DNA of 8,694 nt from CABMGU01 sp964508495 (GCA_964508495.1 CAZDUA010000013.1:1-8694); one strand, 5' to 3'. Positions 1 to 6,389 are shown, numbered from the stretch's first letter. Made by a program: numbers and translations. The notes: generated by a model not told the origin, from the letters alone.

Positions 1-15
1 TAACAGAATAGAAAT

Positions 16-56
16 AGTTATATTTATATATAACATAAATATAACTCTTATATAAC
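16..56 (+). promoter_or_regulatory. vapBC promoter and putative autoregulatory operator
   Basis: The 7-mer ATATAAC occurs at 28-34, 39-45 and 50-56, and its inverse GTTATAT at 17-23, so four half-sites start exactly 11 bp apart. Part of the same sequence forms a perfect 12-bp inverted repeat (AGTTATATTTAT at 16-27, ATAAATATAACT at 35-46). The likely TATA box (about 27-33) is centred about 27 nt before the ATG at 57, so the half-sites cover both the box and the transcription start. VapB/AbrB antitoxins usually bind such repeats to repress their own operon. Assignment as operator is inference; AT-richness makes some repetition expected by chance. Confidence 0.6.
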
Positions 57-275
57 ATGCCTGAAGACATAGAATGCGTAACAAAAAAGTGGGGAAGTTC
101 GATCGGAATAGTTATCCCTAACGACGTAGTTAAAAAAGAGCATTTGAAGCCGAATGAAAAAATCAGGATTGTCATCAAGAAAATACCCCTCGCCAAAGAA
201 CTCTGGGGCATAGGCATTGTAAAGGATAAACGCTCCACACAGGAAATTAAAGACGAGCTGAGAAAAGGATGGTAA
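57..275 (+). CDS. vapB: AbrB/MazE-type (VapB) antitoxin
   Basis: Small 72-residue protein whose residues 5-41 fit the swapped-hairpin AbrB/SpoVT DNA-binding fold: TKKWGSSIGIVIP (residues 9-21) is the typical strand-loop-strand followed by a helix and a second beta hairpin ending IRIVIKK. The rest (about 43-72), containing KELWG and a charged helix, would be the toxin-binding tail. Its partner starts inside its last codons (7-nt overlap), as usual for toxin-antitoxin operons. In this family the antitoxin wraps the PIN toxin and represses the shared promoter; the repeats just upstream fit this. The start is supported by a TATA box about 27 nt upstream, giving a leaderless mRNA. Base use is A-rich, unlike the T/G-rich neighbours, which fits a mobile cassette. 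Confidence 0.85.
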   Translation: MPEDIECVTKKWGSSIGIVIPNDVVKKEHLKPNEKIRIVIKKIPLAKELWGIGIVKDKRSTQEIKDELRKGW

Positions 276-631
276 ATTACTTCTTTGACACGTATGCGTT
301 GGTTGAACTCATAAAGAAAAATCCAAGATTTATGCCGTATGGCGAATACCCATTGGTAACAACCATATTGAACAAAATAGAATTATATTGGTGGGCGCTG
401 AACTATAACGGCAGAGAGCTTGCAGATATTACCTTAAATTCCTTGGAAAATGTACAGGACATTTCTGATGAAGTTATTGAGAGCGCTATGCTTTTCAGAA
501 AAGAGAATAAAAAGAAGGACATCTCATATGCCGATGCTATCGGTTATGCTTTTGCTCTGAAACACAACCTTATATTTCTTACTGGCGACCGGCAGTTTAA
601 GGAATTGCCCGGTGTCGAATTCGTACAGTAA
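269..631 (+). CDS. vapC: PIN-domain toxin ribonuclease (VapC family)
   Basis: A 120-residue single PIN domain, normal length for VapC. The acidic metal-binding residues expected for Mg/Mn-dependent RNA cleavage are visible: D7 in FFDTYALVE near the N-terminus, E38 in NKIELYW, D89 in SYADAIGYA and D107 in the terminal TGDRQF motif. VapC toxins usually cut tRNA or the rRNA sarcin-ricin loop and stop translation; the target here cannot be read from sequence. The ATG lies within the last codons of the antitoxin gene (ATGGTAA), so the two are translated together. All catalytic positions are present, so the toxin looks intact. A-rich third positions match its partner, not the downstream genes. Confidence 0.88.
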   Translation: MVNYFFDTYALVELIKKNPRFMPYGEYPLVTTILNKIELYWWALNYNGRELADITLNSLENVQDISDEVIESAMLFRKENKKKDISYADAIGYAFALKHNLIFLTGDRQFKELPGVEFVQ

Positions 632-633
632 CC

Positions 634-640
634 TTTAAAA
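634..640 (+). promoter_or_regulatory. TATA box for the Cys-rich exported protein
   Basis: TTTAAAA, first base 32 nt before the ATG at 666, right after the vapC stop codon. The spacing fits transcription starting at or just before the start codon. Confidence 0.55.
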
Positions 641-665
641 GACAAGACGTCATTATGTTTGAAAA

Positions 666-1859
666 ATGAGGCGATTTGTAGTTGTTGTGGGGCTATTGCT
701 TGTGCTTTCAGTTATTCCTTCGGCTTACGCTCTTTGTTCTGGCTTTAGGGTAATTAAATCAGTTGATGGAACTTGTCCTAACATGAATAGTCCTCCGATT
801 GCTTGCGGTTCCTGTGGCACTGTTAATTTCAAGCAGTTCACGTTTGCATATCATACTGAACTTGCTTATCCTATTGAGGCTCAATACATTAACCGTATTA
901 AAGCAGATTTTAATTATGGCGAGGTCGCAGAATGGGGTGTTGATTTGGTAGGAGGAGGCATTGTTGTTTTGCAGGGCCAGTCTTTCTTCCCTGGCAACAA
1001 CGGGTATTTTGCTGGCAGTTTTGATGTGGACTTTACAACTTTTGTGCCTGTTCCTCTTAGCCCTACTGCTAAGGTGAAATCAATTTTCTTCAGAGTGTCC
1101 GCAAGCGGTGCCACAAGATGCATGGGTTTTGATCTTGACCAACTCGAAATAGAGCTTGAGGATTGTAATGGCGGAACTCCTCCCCCAGCGCCGCACTGTC
1201 CTGTGGACGACTCTTGTCCTGTCTTCATTTGTGGGGACGGCACTACTGATGGTGATGAGCTGTGCGATGATGGAAATAATGTAAATGGTGATGGCTGCAA
1301 TTTTGCCTGCCGCATAGAAGGCGCTGGTGCTGGTGAGTGCGGGGATGGCGTTTGCGATATTACTGAGAATCCTATTAATTGTCCAGAGGACTGTATAATA
1401 GCAGATGAAGCCAGCGGTGTTTTGTTTGACTTGGCAATGTCTCATAACATGTTGTTTTCTAAAGTTCAGGACTTATTGCACATTGTCAAAGACCTGCTAG
1501 TGCAATTGGAGTTCAAAACAATTGAGTTTACATTAACGAATTATGCTTGTGATGACCAACCGGTTAGCTTCTGGTTCCCAGCAGACAAAGACCCGTATGG
1601 AAAACTGCATGAGATTGATGCGCTTGTCAGGCTTCTGATAGATTCTATAAGGCGCGGTCAAACCATTAACCCAGGGGCATTTGGAACACTTACCGCAGGA
1701 GACGTGATCGACGCAGAAAACAGGCTGGACTTTGCAGAAGTAGCGCTAGGCAATGACGATTTCAGAAGGGCATTTGAATGTAAATGTTTAGCATATAAAA
1801 CACTTGCAGAAATACCTGACACGAGCAATCCTCCAATTTCAGACTGTGTGCAGACGTGA
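666..1859 (+). CDS. Exported protein with Cys-rich CGDG modules
   Basis: 397 residues. Residues 1-22 are a Sec signal peptide (MRR, a Val/Leu-rich core, then SAYA before LCSG). Residues 24-167 are a Cys-containing, probably beta-rich domain. A Pro-rich hinge (171-176) leads to two small disulfide modules: C189-GDG...C200...C211...C215 resembles the DUF4215/myxobacterial Cys-rich repeat (CGDG...CDDGN...GDGC), and C225-GDGVC...CPEDC243 is a second short CGDG motif. Residues 247-397 are mostly helical with three more Cys (295, 372, 374). No catalytic motif was recognised; a surface or adhesion role is a guess from the modules. It has its own TATA box. From about base 1490 the + strand changes from T-rich to A-rich, so the C-terminal domain may have a separate origin. 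Confidence 0.8.
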   Translation: MRRFVVVVGLLLVLSVIPSAYALCSGFRVIKSVDGTCPNMNSPPIACGSCGTVNFKQFTFAYHTELAYPIEAQYINRIKADFNYGEVAEWGVDLVGGGIVVLQGQSFFPGNNGYFAGSFDVDFTTFVPVPLSPTAKVKSIFFRVSASGATRCMGFDLDQLEIELEDCNGGTPPPAPHCPVDDSCPVFICGDGTTDGDELCDDGNNVNGDGCNFACRIEGAGAGECGDGVCDITENPINCPEDCIIADEASGVLFDLAMSHNMLFSKVQDLLHIVKDLLVQLEFKTIEFTLTNYACDDQPVSFWFPADKDPYGKLHEIDALVRLLIDSIRRGQTINPGAFGTLTAGDVIDAENRLDFAEVALGNDDFRRAFECKCLAYKTLAEIPDTSNPPISDCVQT

Positions 1860-1886
1860 TTAATTAGTTCCGTAATCCAGCGATAG

Positions 1887-1895
1887 TTTTATTAA
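1887..1895 (+). promoter_or_regulatory. TATA box for the repeat lipoprotein
   Basis: TTTTATTAA, first base 31 nt before the ATG at 1918, in the 58-nt gap after the previous gene. A pyrimidine-rich tract between the box and the ATG holds two runs of five T, which could also help end upstream transcription. Confidence 0.5.
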
Positions 1896-1917
1896 CTTCT
1901 TTTTCGGCTTTTTCGTC

Positions 1918-3006
1918 ATGCGGGGTAAAATTTGTGCGCTTTTGATTTTTCTCATTGCGTGCCAGAGCCCTACTGGTGATGTTGTCTTTGATGATTTTGA
2001 GATGGGCGGGTCTTCTTCCGAACAGTCGCAGGTGTTGTTTGTTGAACCTTCTTCTGTAACAGCTGAAAGGGTAGAGTTTGTCTTAAAGCTGAAAAAATCT
2101 GGAAAAAACAGGCGCTCGTTGTATGAAGAATATGTTGACGTTATTGGCGCGAATGGTATTTTGGACGGTATTGATGAGGTGTGGCCGATATGTCATGATG
2201 AGGCTCATGACTTGGGCAAAGTGATTTTTGCTAAGGTGGAAGATATTGGCAAAAGCTTGCAGGTTTGTGCTGACAGGTGTTATTCTGGCTGTATGCATGG
2301 CGTGCTGATGGGAGCATTCGCAAGTGTGCAAAATGATGGCCATATTGATATTGAGTTGTTGAAGTTGAAGATGGATGAGGTTTGTGAGAATGGGCAGATG
2401 GTGTCTTCTTATTCTCCTGGCGACTGCGCGCATGGCGTTGGCCATGCGTTGATGTTCTTGGCGGATTATAATATTGCTGGAGCAATTACTGCCTGCAAGG
2501 AGTTTGGCGCTTATCCGATGAAGTATTATTGCGCTACTGGCGCGTATATGGAGTATACTTTGCAGCGTGAGAAGGAGGATGCGGGATCAAAAGAAATATT
2601 TTATCCGTGTGATTCTTTTGATTTCCCTGCTGCTTGTGCTAGGTACAAGATGGTTTATGTTGTGAACAGGAATAGTAAGGCAAATCTGTCTCCTGATGCT
2701 ATGATTAAGGAATGTGAAAAGCTTGAAGGCAAGTTCAGGCTTGGTTGTTTCCATGGTTTGGGCAATGGGTACATGTCGTTTATCAGGGATAATAAGGTCA
2801 GCGTTGCAGATGTTTGCGGTTCTGGTTCTGAGGATGAGCAGTTTGTGTGCATTGAGGGTGCGATTGAGCGTTTGGCGAAATATTTTCCCAGCAGGGCCGA
2901 GAAAACATGTGAGGAGCTGGAAGGAAGAAATAAGGAAACGTGCAGGACTGCTGTTGATAACGGGATGTACAGCATGGACAAGGATTTCTCATTGTATCAG
3001 GAGTGA
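1918..3006 (+). CDS. Lipoprotein-like exported protein with about seven Cys-pair helical repeats
   Basis: 362 residues, family not recognised. The N-terminus is a short hydrophobic segment ending in a lipobox (L12-I13-A14-C15), then a flexible Ser/Gly/Glu linker. From residue 92 on, Cys pairs recur: 117/125, 156/170, 193/205, 231/240, 266/277, 300/311 and 331/342, starting every 31-39 residues, with a common pattern of Cys, 8-13 residues, Cys-x2-Gly or similar, then a small/aromatic-rich helix. This suggests disulfide-stapled alpha hairpins stacked as a solenoid, comparable in layout to Sel1/TPR repeats. The early units are rich in His: CHDEAH (92-97), CMHG (125-128), CAHGVGH (170-176), CFHG (277-280), which could bind metal or haem. 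Leaderless start supported by its TATA box. Fold and function are inference; reading frame and repeats are seen directly. Confidence 0.75.
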   Translation: MRGKICALLIFLIACQSPTGDVVFDDFEMGGSSSEQSQVLFVEPSSVTAERVEFVLKLKKSGKNRRSLYEEYVDVIGANGILDGIDEVWPICHDEAHDLGKVIFAKVEDIGKSLQVCADRCYSGCMHGVLMGAFASVQNDGHIDIELLKLKMDEVCENGQMVSSYSPGDCAHGVGHALMFLADYNIAGAITACKEFGAYPMKYYCATGAYMEYTLQREKEDAGSKEIFYPCDSFDFPAACARYKMVYVVNRNSKANLSPDAMIKECEKLEGKFRLGCFHGLGNGYMSFIRDNKVSVADVCGSGSEDEQFVCIEGAIERLAKYFPSRAEKTCEELEGRNKETCRTAVDNGMYSMDKDFSLYQE

Positions 3007-3008
3007 GC

Positions 3009-3016
3009 TTTATATA
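3009..3016 (+). promoter_or_regulatory. TATA box for dphB
   Basis: TTTATATA, first base 31 nt before the ATG at 3040, starting 2 nt after the preceding stop codon. No Shine-Dalgarno motif precedes the ATG, so a leaderless mRNA is likely. Confidence 0.6.
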
Positions 3017-3039
3017 GGGGCATTCTCGGAAAAGGTTGT

Positions 3040-3786
3040 ATGTTATACCTTATTGGATTGGGGCTTTCCGACGAGAAGGATATCACCTTAAAGGGTTTGG
3101 AAGCTGTTAAGAAGTGCGATAAGCTTTACTTGGAAAACTACACCTCAAAACTTGCCTGTTCTGTGCAGGATTTGGAAAAGTCGTATGGAAAGAAAGTCGC
3201 TCTGGCTGACCGCGAGTTTGTTGAGAATGCTGAGCAGTTGTTGAAGGAAGCAAAAACAGGAAATGTTGCTTTATTAATCATTGGTGACCCGTTGTGTGCT
3301 ACTACGCATTGGGATATTTTGCAGAGAGCTAAAGAACAAAAAATCAGCACCGAAGTTATTCACAATGCTTCAATTATCAATGCTATTGGTGCCACAGGTC
3401 TTCAAGTCTACAAATTTGGGAAGACAACAAGCATTCCTTTTCCTAAAGAAAATTTTGAGCCTGAATCTTTTTACAATGTAATCAAGGAGAACAAGTCCAT
3501 TGGCGCTCACACTTTGGTTTTGTTAGACCTTGACCCAAAGAACAATAAGTTCATGTCTGTTAATGAAGCTATAGAAGTCTTAAGGAAGATTGAAAGGAAG
3601 CGCAATGAAAAGGTTTTCTTGCCAAAAGACTTGTGTGTTGGTGTTGCAAGGATTGGCGCTAAGGACCAGAAGATAATCGCTGGCACTGTTACTGAAGTTT
3701 CTGATGCGGATTTTGGCGCTGCCCCGCATGCTCTAATAGTTCCAGGCAATTTGCATTTTATGGAAGAAGAGTTATTTACGAAGTGA
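3040..3786 (+). CDS. dphB: Diphthine synthase (SAM-dependent methyltransferase)
   Basis: 248 residues, full length for archaeal Dph5/DphB. It methylates the aminocarboxypropyl group on the target histidine of elongation factor 2, the second stage of diphthamide synthesis. The tetrapyrrole-methylase fold is clear: N-terminal MLYLIGLGLSD with the Gly-rich SAM loop, K-C-D-K-LYLENYTS (25-36), GDPLCATTH (82-90), HNASIINAIGATGL (108-121) followed by YKFGKTTSIPF, and PGNLHFMEEE near the C-terminus (235-244). It has its own promoter and its 3' end overlaps the convergent GDYXXLXY-type gene by 11 nt (3776-3786), so no separate terminator space exists between them. Identification is secure; it is the best domain-level marker in the window for an archaeal host. 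Confidence 0.95.
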   Translation: MLYLIGLGLSDEKDITLKGLEAVKKCDKLYLENYTSKLACSVQDLEKSYGKKVALADREFVENAEQLLKEAKTGNVALLIIGDPLCATTHWDILQRAKEQKISTEVIHNASIINAIGATGLQVYKFGKTTSIPFPKENFEPESFYNVIKENKSIGAHTLVLLDLDPKNNKFMSVNEAIEVLRKIERKRNEKVFLPKDLCVGVARIGAKDQKIIAGTVTEVSDADFGAAPHALIVPGNLHFMEEELFTK

Positions 3787-4282
3787 ACGTTACGTTTCTG
3801 TATTCAAATTCTACTGGTTCGTGGTCTTTGCGTAATTCTACTATTGATGCTCTTCCATCCGGCAATATCTTGACGTACGCTGTAACGTCTGTCATTTGTT
3901 CTTTTAGTACTGCTCCTCTTTCTATGAAATAGCTTTCTATGCCGTATTCTATCCAGTTAACGTGCGAGGTTCCGCGTATGACCACCTGCCCTTCTACTAC
4001 TTGCGGCATTTGTTCGCTGTATGATGCCGGACGGTATATTTCATCGCCGTCTTTTTTGAGTACAACATAGACTGTTGTTCCTTCTGTGAAATTGTATGGT
4101 TCTGGTATTGTTCCTATTTCGTATCTTAACGTTAAATATTGTCCTCGTATCAAGTCGAATGGGTCTACTGGCATTAGTTTTAGTTCTACGCCTGTTCCTG
4201 TTGCTGTTGGCCAGCTCGCATAAAATAGAAATCCTGCGAAGATTGCTGCTAGAACTATTACGGCTATTAAGTGTTTTTTCAT
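3776..4282 (-). CDS. GDYXXLXY-family membrane-anchored protein
   Basis: 168 residues. Residues 4-23 form one N-terminal membrane anchor; the rest would be outside the membrane. The family signature is DPFDLIRGQYLTLRYEI (40-56), where the usual GDYxxLxY reads GQYLTLRY, so Asp is replaced by Gln. A second conserved patch is YGIESYFIERG (113-123). In bacteria this family is typically encoded beside DUF2157/DUF4401 membrane proteins, as it is here. Its ATG overlaps the stop of the upstream DUF2157-type gene in ATGA (4-bp overlap), indicating translational coupling and probably a joint complex. No ribosome binding site is visible. Molecular function is unknown for the family. Confidence 0.8.
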   Translation of the reverse strand: MKKHLIAVIVLAAIFAGFLFYASWPTATGTGVELKLMPVDPFDLIRGQYLTLRYEIGTIPEPYNFTEGTTVYVVLKKDGDEIYRPASYSEQMPQVVEGQVVIRGTSHVNWIEYGIESYFIERGAVLKEQMTDVTAYVKILPDGRASIVELRKDHEPVEFEYRNVTFTS

Positions 4283-5412
4283 CTTAGTTGTTCTAGTGTG
4301 TGTTTTCTGAATTTATTCAAGAAGTATGCTAGAACTATTAGTCCTATTCCTCCTACGATGAACATTGTTGATATTGCGAGATATCCGCTCAGGTCTACTA
4401 TGAATCCGAAGTAGCGTGCTGCGATGTATACTACGAAGTATAATAGTGATAAATAAACTAGTGATGTTCGTTTTTCTCGTGTGCCGAAGCTTATCACTGT
4501 AAGCATTAATGCAATGTAGATTGCGTTGAAGATCAGCCATTGTACTATGTATCCTGAAGACATGTCCCATATGCTGAATACGAATTGTCCTGGAGCTAGT
4601 CCTAGTATTGTGGGGAGTATGCTTATGACTAGTAAATAACCAGCCCAGATGCTTACTCCGCTCCACGCGTCAAACTTGGATATTTTCTTTTGTGATAGTG
4701 TTAGGTAAGTTCCTGCTGCGATTAGCAATGCCGGAACTGCCAGTCTTGGAAGTAAGAGTAACATAGACATTTGCCAGAATCCTGGCACGAATCCTTGTGC
4801 TGCTTGGTTTGACAGCCAGAAGCCCAGGCCGAAGATTGAGAATGCTGCCCACCAGGTGTATACTGGTGCGAAGTCTTGCTTGTATGCCCTGTGTAATAGT
4901 GCTAGTCCGAATAGTGTTCCAGTCACTGCAAGTTGATTTAGCAGTATTAGGCTGAATGCTGCTTCAAATCCTGCTGATTCCATCGTTATTACAGATGAAA
5001 TGGTTTGTAGCCACACCCAGGCTTCAAATGTGAATATTGCTACTACAAGTGTTTGTGCTGAGCGCAATATGTATGATAGTGCTGCTGTGCCGATGAGTGC
5101 TACTAATAGTATGTTCGAGTTTGCTTGGAATGTTGATGTTAAATTGAAGATTTGCGCTATCAGGAATAATGATAGTGTCCATAATATTGCTGTTAGCATG
5201 TACATTGTGTGCGAGATTACCTCGTGTTCGGCTTCCAGTTTGTAGCCTGCAAAGTATGCTGCGCTTGTTGCGATGACAAGAATCAATATTTTGGCGAATG
5301 ATGGCATTTGGTGCCAGTTTGATGCTAGAAACCATATGACTCCGAGTGAGATTAGTATTGCTCCGATTGTTGAGAAAACGCCTGTTACTGTTAGTTCTCC
5401 CTTCTTGCTCAT
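4279..5412 (-). CDS. DUF2157-type polytopic membrane protein
   Basis: 377 residues from the ATG at 5412, with about ten or more hydrophobic segments. The N-terminal part, GAILISLGVIWFLASNWHQMP, fits the DUF2157 signature (Gly-rich helix followed by ASNW and the LP turn), and the end AARYFGFIVDLSG...FIVGGIGL fits the C-terminal helix pair of DUF2157/DUF4401 proteins. Function unknown. It is the first gene of a two-gene operon with the GDYXXLXY-type protein. An in-frame GTG 15 nt further upstream (5427) is possible, but the TATA box at 5436-5443 begins 31 nt before the 5412 ATG and only about 16 nt before the GTG, so the shorter form with a leaderless mRNA is preferred. Confidence 0.8.
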   Translation of the reverse strand: MSKKGELTVTGVFSTIGAILISLGVIWFLASNWHQMPSFAKILILVIATSAAYFAGYKLEAEHEVISHTMYMLTAILWTLSLFLIAQIFNLTSTFQANSNILLVALIGTAALSYILRSAQTLVVAIFTFEAWVWLQTISSVITMESAGFEAAFSLILLNQLAVTGTLFGLALLHRAYKQDFAPVYTWWAAFSIFGLGFWLSNQAAQGFVPGFWQMSMLLLLPRLAVPALLIAAGTYLTLSQKKISKFDAWSGVSIWAGYLLVISILPTILGLAPGQFVFSIWDMSSGYIVQWLIFNAIYIALMLTVISFGTREKRTSLVYLSLLYFVVYIAARYFGFIVDLSGYLAISTMFIVGGIGLIVLAYFLNKFRKHTLEQLR

Positions 5413-5435
5413 GCATGTTATCCGCACTATTTGGG

Positions 5436-5443
5436 TATTTAAA
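5436..5443 (-). promoter_or_regulatory. TATA box/BRE for the DUF2157-GDYXXLXY operon
   Basis: Read on the minus strand, AAACG (possible BRE) precedes TTTAAATA. Box-to-ATG distance of 31 nt decides the start at 5412. The same AAACGTTTAAATA occurs in front of the gene starting at 8437. Confidence 0.65.
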
Positions 5444-5459
5444 CGTTTCTGCCAAAAAC

Positions 5460-5466
5460 TTTATAA
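5460..5466 (+). promoter_or_regulatory. TATA box for tRNA-Gln(TTG)
   Basis: TTTATAA preceded by the BRE-like CAAAAAC, 33 nt from its first base to tRNA nucleotide 1. Archaeal spacing would put the transcription start at about 5487-5490, leaving a tRNA leader of only a few nucleotides. It is back to back with the minus-strand box at 5436-5443. Confidence 0.65.
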
Positions 5467-5474
5467 GTCCGTGA

Positions 5475-5498
5475 GGGGCTGCAGTAAACTGCAGCCCC
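5475..5498. repeat. Perfect palindrome overlapping the tRNA-Gln(TTG) 5' end
   Basis: GGGGCTGCAG (5475-5484) and CTGCAGCCCC (5489-5498) are perfect inverted copies with a TAAA loop. The right arm includes AGCCCC, bases 1-6 of the tRNA acceptor stem, so the left arm copies the 3' acceptor strand GGGGCT. In DNA it is a 10-bp cruciform candidate; in RNA it would compete with the acceptor stem if transcription began upstream of 5475. Confidence 0.75.
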
Positions 5499-5565
5499 GT
5501 CGTATAGCGGTCAAGTATAGTGGGCTTTGGACCCATTGACGGCGGTTCGAATCCGCCCGGGGCTA
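5493..5565 (+). tRNA. tRNA-Gln (anticodon TTG)
   Basis: 73 nt, full cloverleaf: acceptor AGCCCCG with CGGGGCT (5558-5564) and discriminator A5565; D arm with A14, G18, G19; anticodon stem GTGGG/CCCAT around loop CTTTGGA (anticodon TTG); T arm GGCGG-TTCGAAT-CCGCC. No intron and no encoded CCA. The first pair is A1-U72, the feature archaeal GatDE uses when converting Glu-tRNA(Gln) to Gln-tRNA(Gln), so it fits an archaeal indirect pathway. The PAP2 gene begins after two intervening T residues, and its transcript probably starts as part of the tRNA transcript. Confidence 0.95.
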
Positions 5566-5567
5566 TT

Positions 5568-6011
5568 ATGTGGCGCGACGAATTATTGCAGGATATCAAG
5601 GGCCTTAGTGGCGTTCCTATTTTTATCGCTGTAGTTTTGATTTCTTTTTTTGTTGGCGAAAGAGCTCTTGCTTTGCAGTTGACTGCTGGATTGGCGCTGG
5701 CTTACGCGATTACCGTTATTTTGCGCATTGTTTTCTTTTCTCAGCGTCCTGACAAACAGAAGTTCACTAATTTTGTAGAAAAGCTTGACGCGTCTAGTTT
5801 CCCAAGTCTGCATTCAATGCGTGCTGCTGTTCTTGCCACTATTTTGAGTTTGCACTTCAGTAATTCTTTATTGACTGCATTTTTTGCGATTACAGCGATT
5901 GCAATTGCTGTTGCAAGAGTTTTGCAAAAGCGTCATTTTGCTCGTGATGTAATTGCCGGTTTGGTTTTTGGTGCCGCAATTGGTTTTCTCGTCGCAAAGT
6001 TTATAAGTTAG
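5568..6011 (+). CDS. PAP2-family membrane phosphatase
   Basis: 147 residues with four or five membrane helices; small but carrying all three PAP2 motifs. Motif 1 (KX6RP) is R53-IVFFSQ-R60-P61, with Arg in place of Lys. Motif 2 (PSGH) is P79-S80-L81-H82. Motif 3 (SRX5HX3D) is A116-R117-VLQKR-H123-FAR-D127, keeping the nucleophile His and its Asp. Such enzymes dephosphorylate lipid phosphates or pyrophosphates, for example in polyprenyl carrier recycling; the substrate here is unknown. The frame is open further upstream through the tRNA gene (GTG at 5520), but the ATG at 5568 is the sensible start because the longer form would translate the tRNA. No TATA box lies at leaderless distance (about 5538-5545 is tRNA T-arm), so it is probably co-transcribed with the tRNA. 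Confidence 0.85.
   Translation: MWRDELLQDIKGLSGVPIFIAVVLISFFVGERALALQLTAGLALAYAITVILRIVFFSQRPDKQKFTNFVEKLDASSFPSLHSMRAAVLATILSLHFSNSLLTAFFAITAIAIAVARVLQKRHFARDVIAGLVFGAAIGFLVAKFIS
6000..6006 (+). promoter_or_regulatory. TATA box for the small winged-helix gene
   Basis: TTTATAA inside the last codons of the PAP2 gene, first base 30 nt before the ATG at 6030. It favours 6030 over the out-of-frame ATG at 6026. Confidence 0.6.
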
Positions 6012-6029
6012 GAAGAGCTATTTTTATGT

Positions 6030-6389
6030 ATGGGGTTGTCTAAGCCGCAAGCGTTTGTCCTGTTTGCTCTGGGGCGATGTTATGAAGAGTGTGATAGAAG
6101 GTTTGCGGATAAACCGCTCGTTGTGAACATGAATAAGAAGGTGTTCATTGAGCTTGCTCGTGCTGCTGGCATGGTTAGCAAGGGCGAGCGGGCCATGTAT
6201 AAGAATTTGGAAGATTTGGAGCAGAAGAAATTGATTTCTTATGATAATAAGTCTTTGAAGTTGACAGAGCGTGGCGAGAATCGTTTTCAGGAATTATTGT
6301 CAAAGATTGAGCCTTATCTCGCTGTTTCTTTGTTGTTAAGAACTGAGGACGTTTTGAAGTACACTAGAGTTCAATCAAAATTTAAATAA
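6030..6389 (+). CDS. Small winged-helix transcriptional regulator (PadR/MarR-like)
   Basis: 119 residues, almost wholly a winged-helix domain. Residues 4-22 form helix 1; 36-48 the second helix; KGERAMYKNLEDLEQKKLI (51-69) the recognition helix and its extension; SYDNKSLKLTERG (70-82) the beta wing with the LTERG end typical of PadR/MarR-like domains; 83-119 a C-terminal helix that could dimerise. It would bind DNA in the cytoplasm; no ligand domain is present. It follows the PAP2 gene by 18 nt but has its own TATA box and a leaderless start. Target genes cannot be deduced; the family assignment within winged-helix proteins is approximate. Confidence 0.75.
   Translation: MGLSKPQAFVLFALGRCYEECDRRFADKPLVVNMNKKVFIELARAAGMVSKGERAMYKNLEDLEQKKLISYDNKSLKLTERGENRFQELLSKIEPYLAVSLLLRTEDVLKYTRVQSKFK

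Noticed and set aside
2714..3091. Open frame of 125 codons spanning the lipoprotein end and dphB start
   Set aside because: It is a shadow frame within two well-supported genes, with no own promoter or recognisable domain.
5413..5427. GTG start of the DUF2157-type protein at 5427
   Set aside because: It lies only about 16 nt from the start of the TATA box, too close for transcription to include it; 5412 fits the leaderless spacing.
5520..5567. Longer GTG start of the PAP2 protein
   Set aside because: It would translate half of tRNA-Gln(TTG); the ATG at 5568 gives a normal membrane protein N-terminus.
5024..5599. Minus-strand open frame across tRNA-Gln(TTG) and the DUF2157-type gene
   Set aside because: It runs antisense through the tRNA and in a wrong frame of a membrane protein; the His/Ser/Asn-rich product has no domain.
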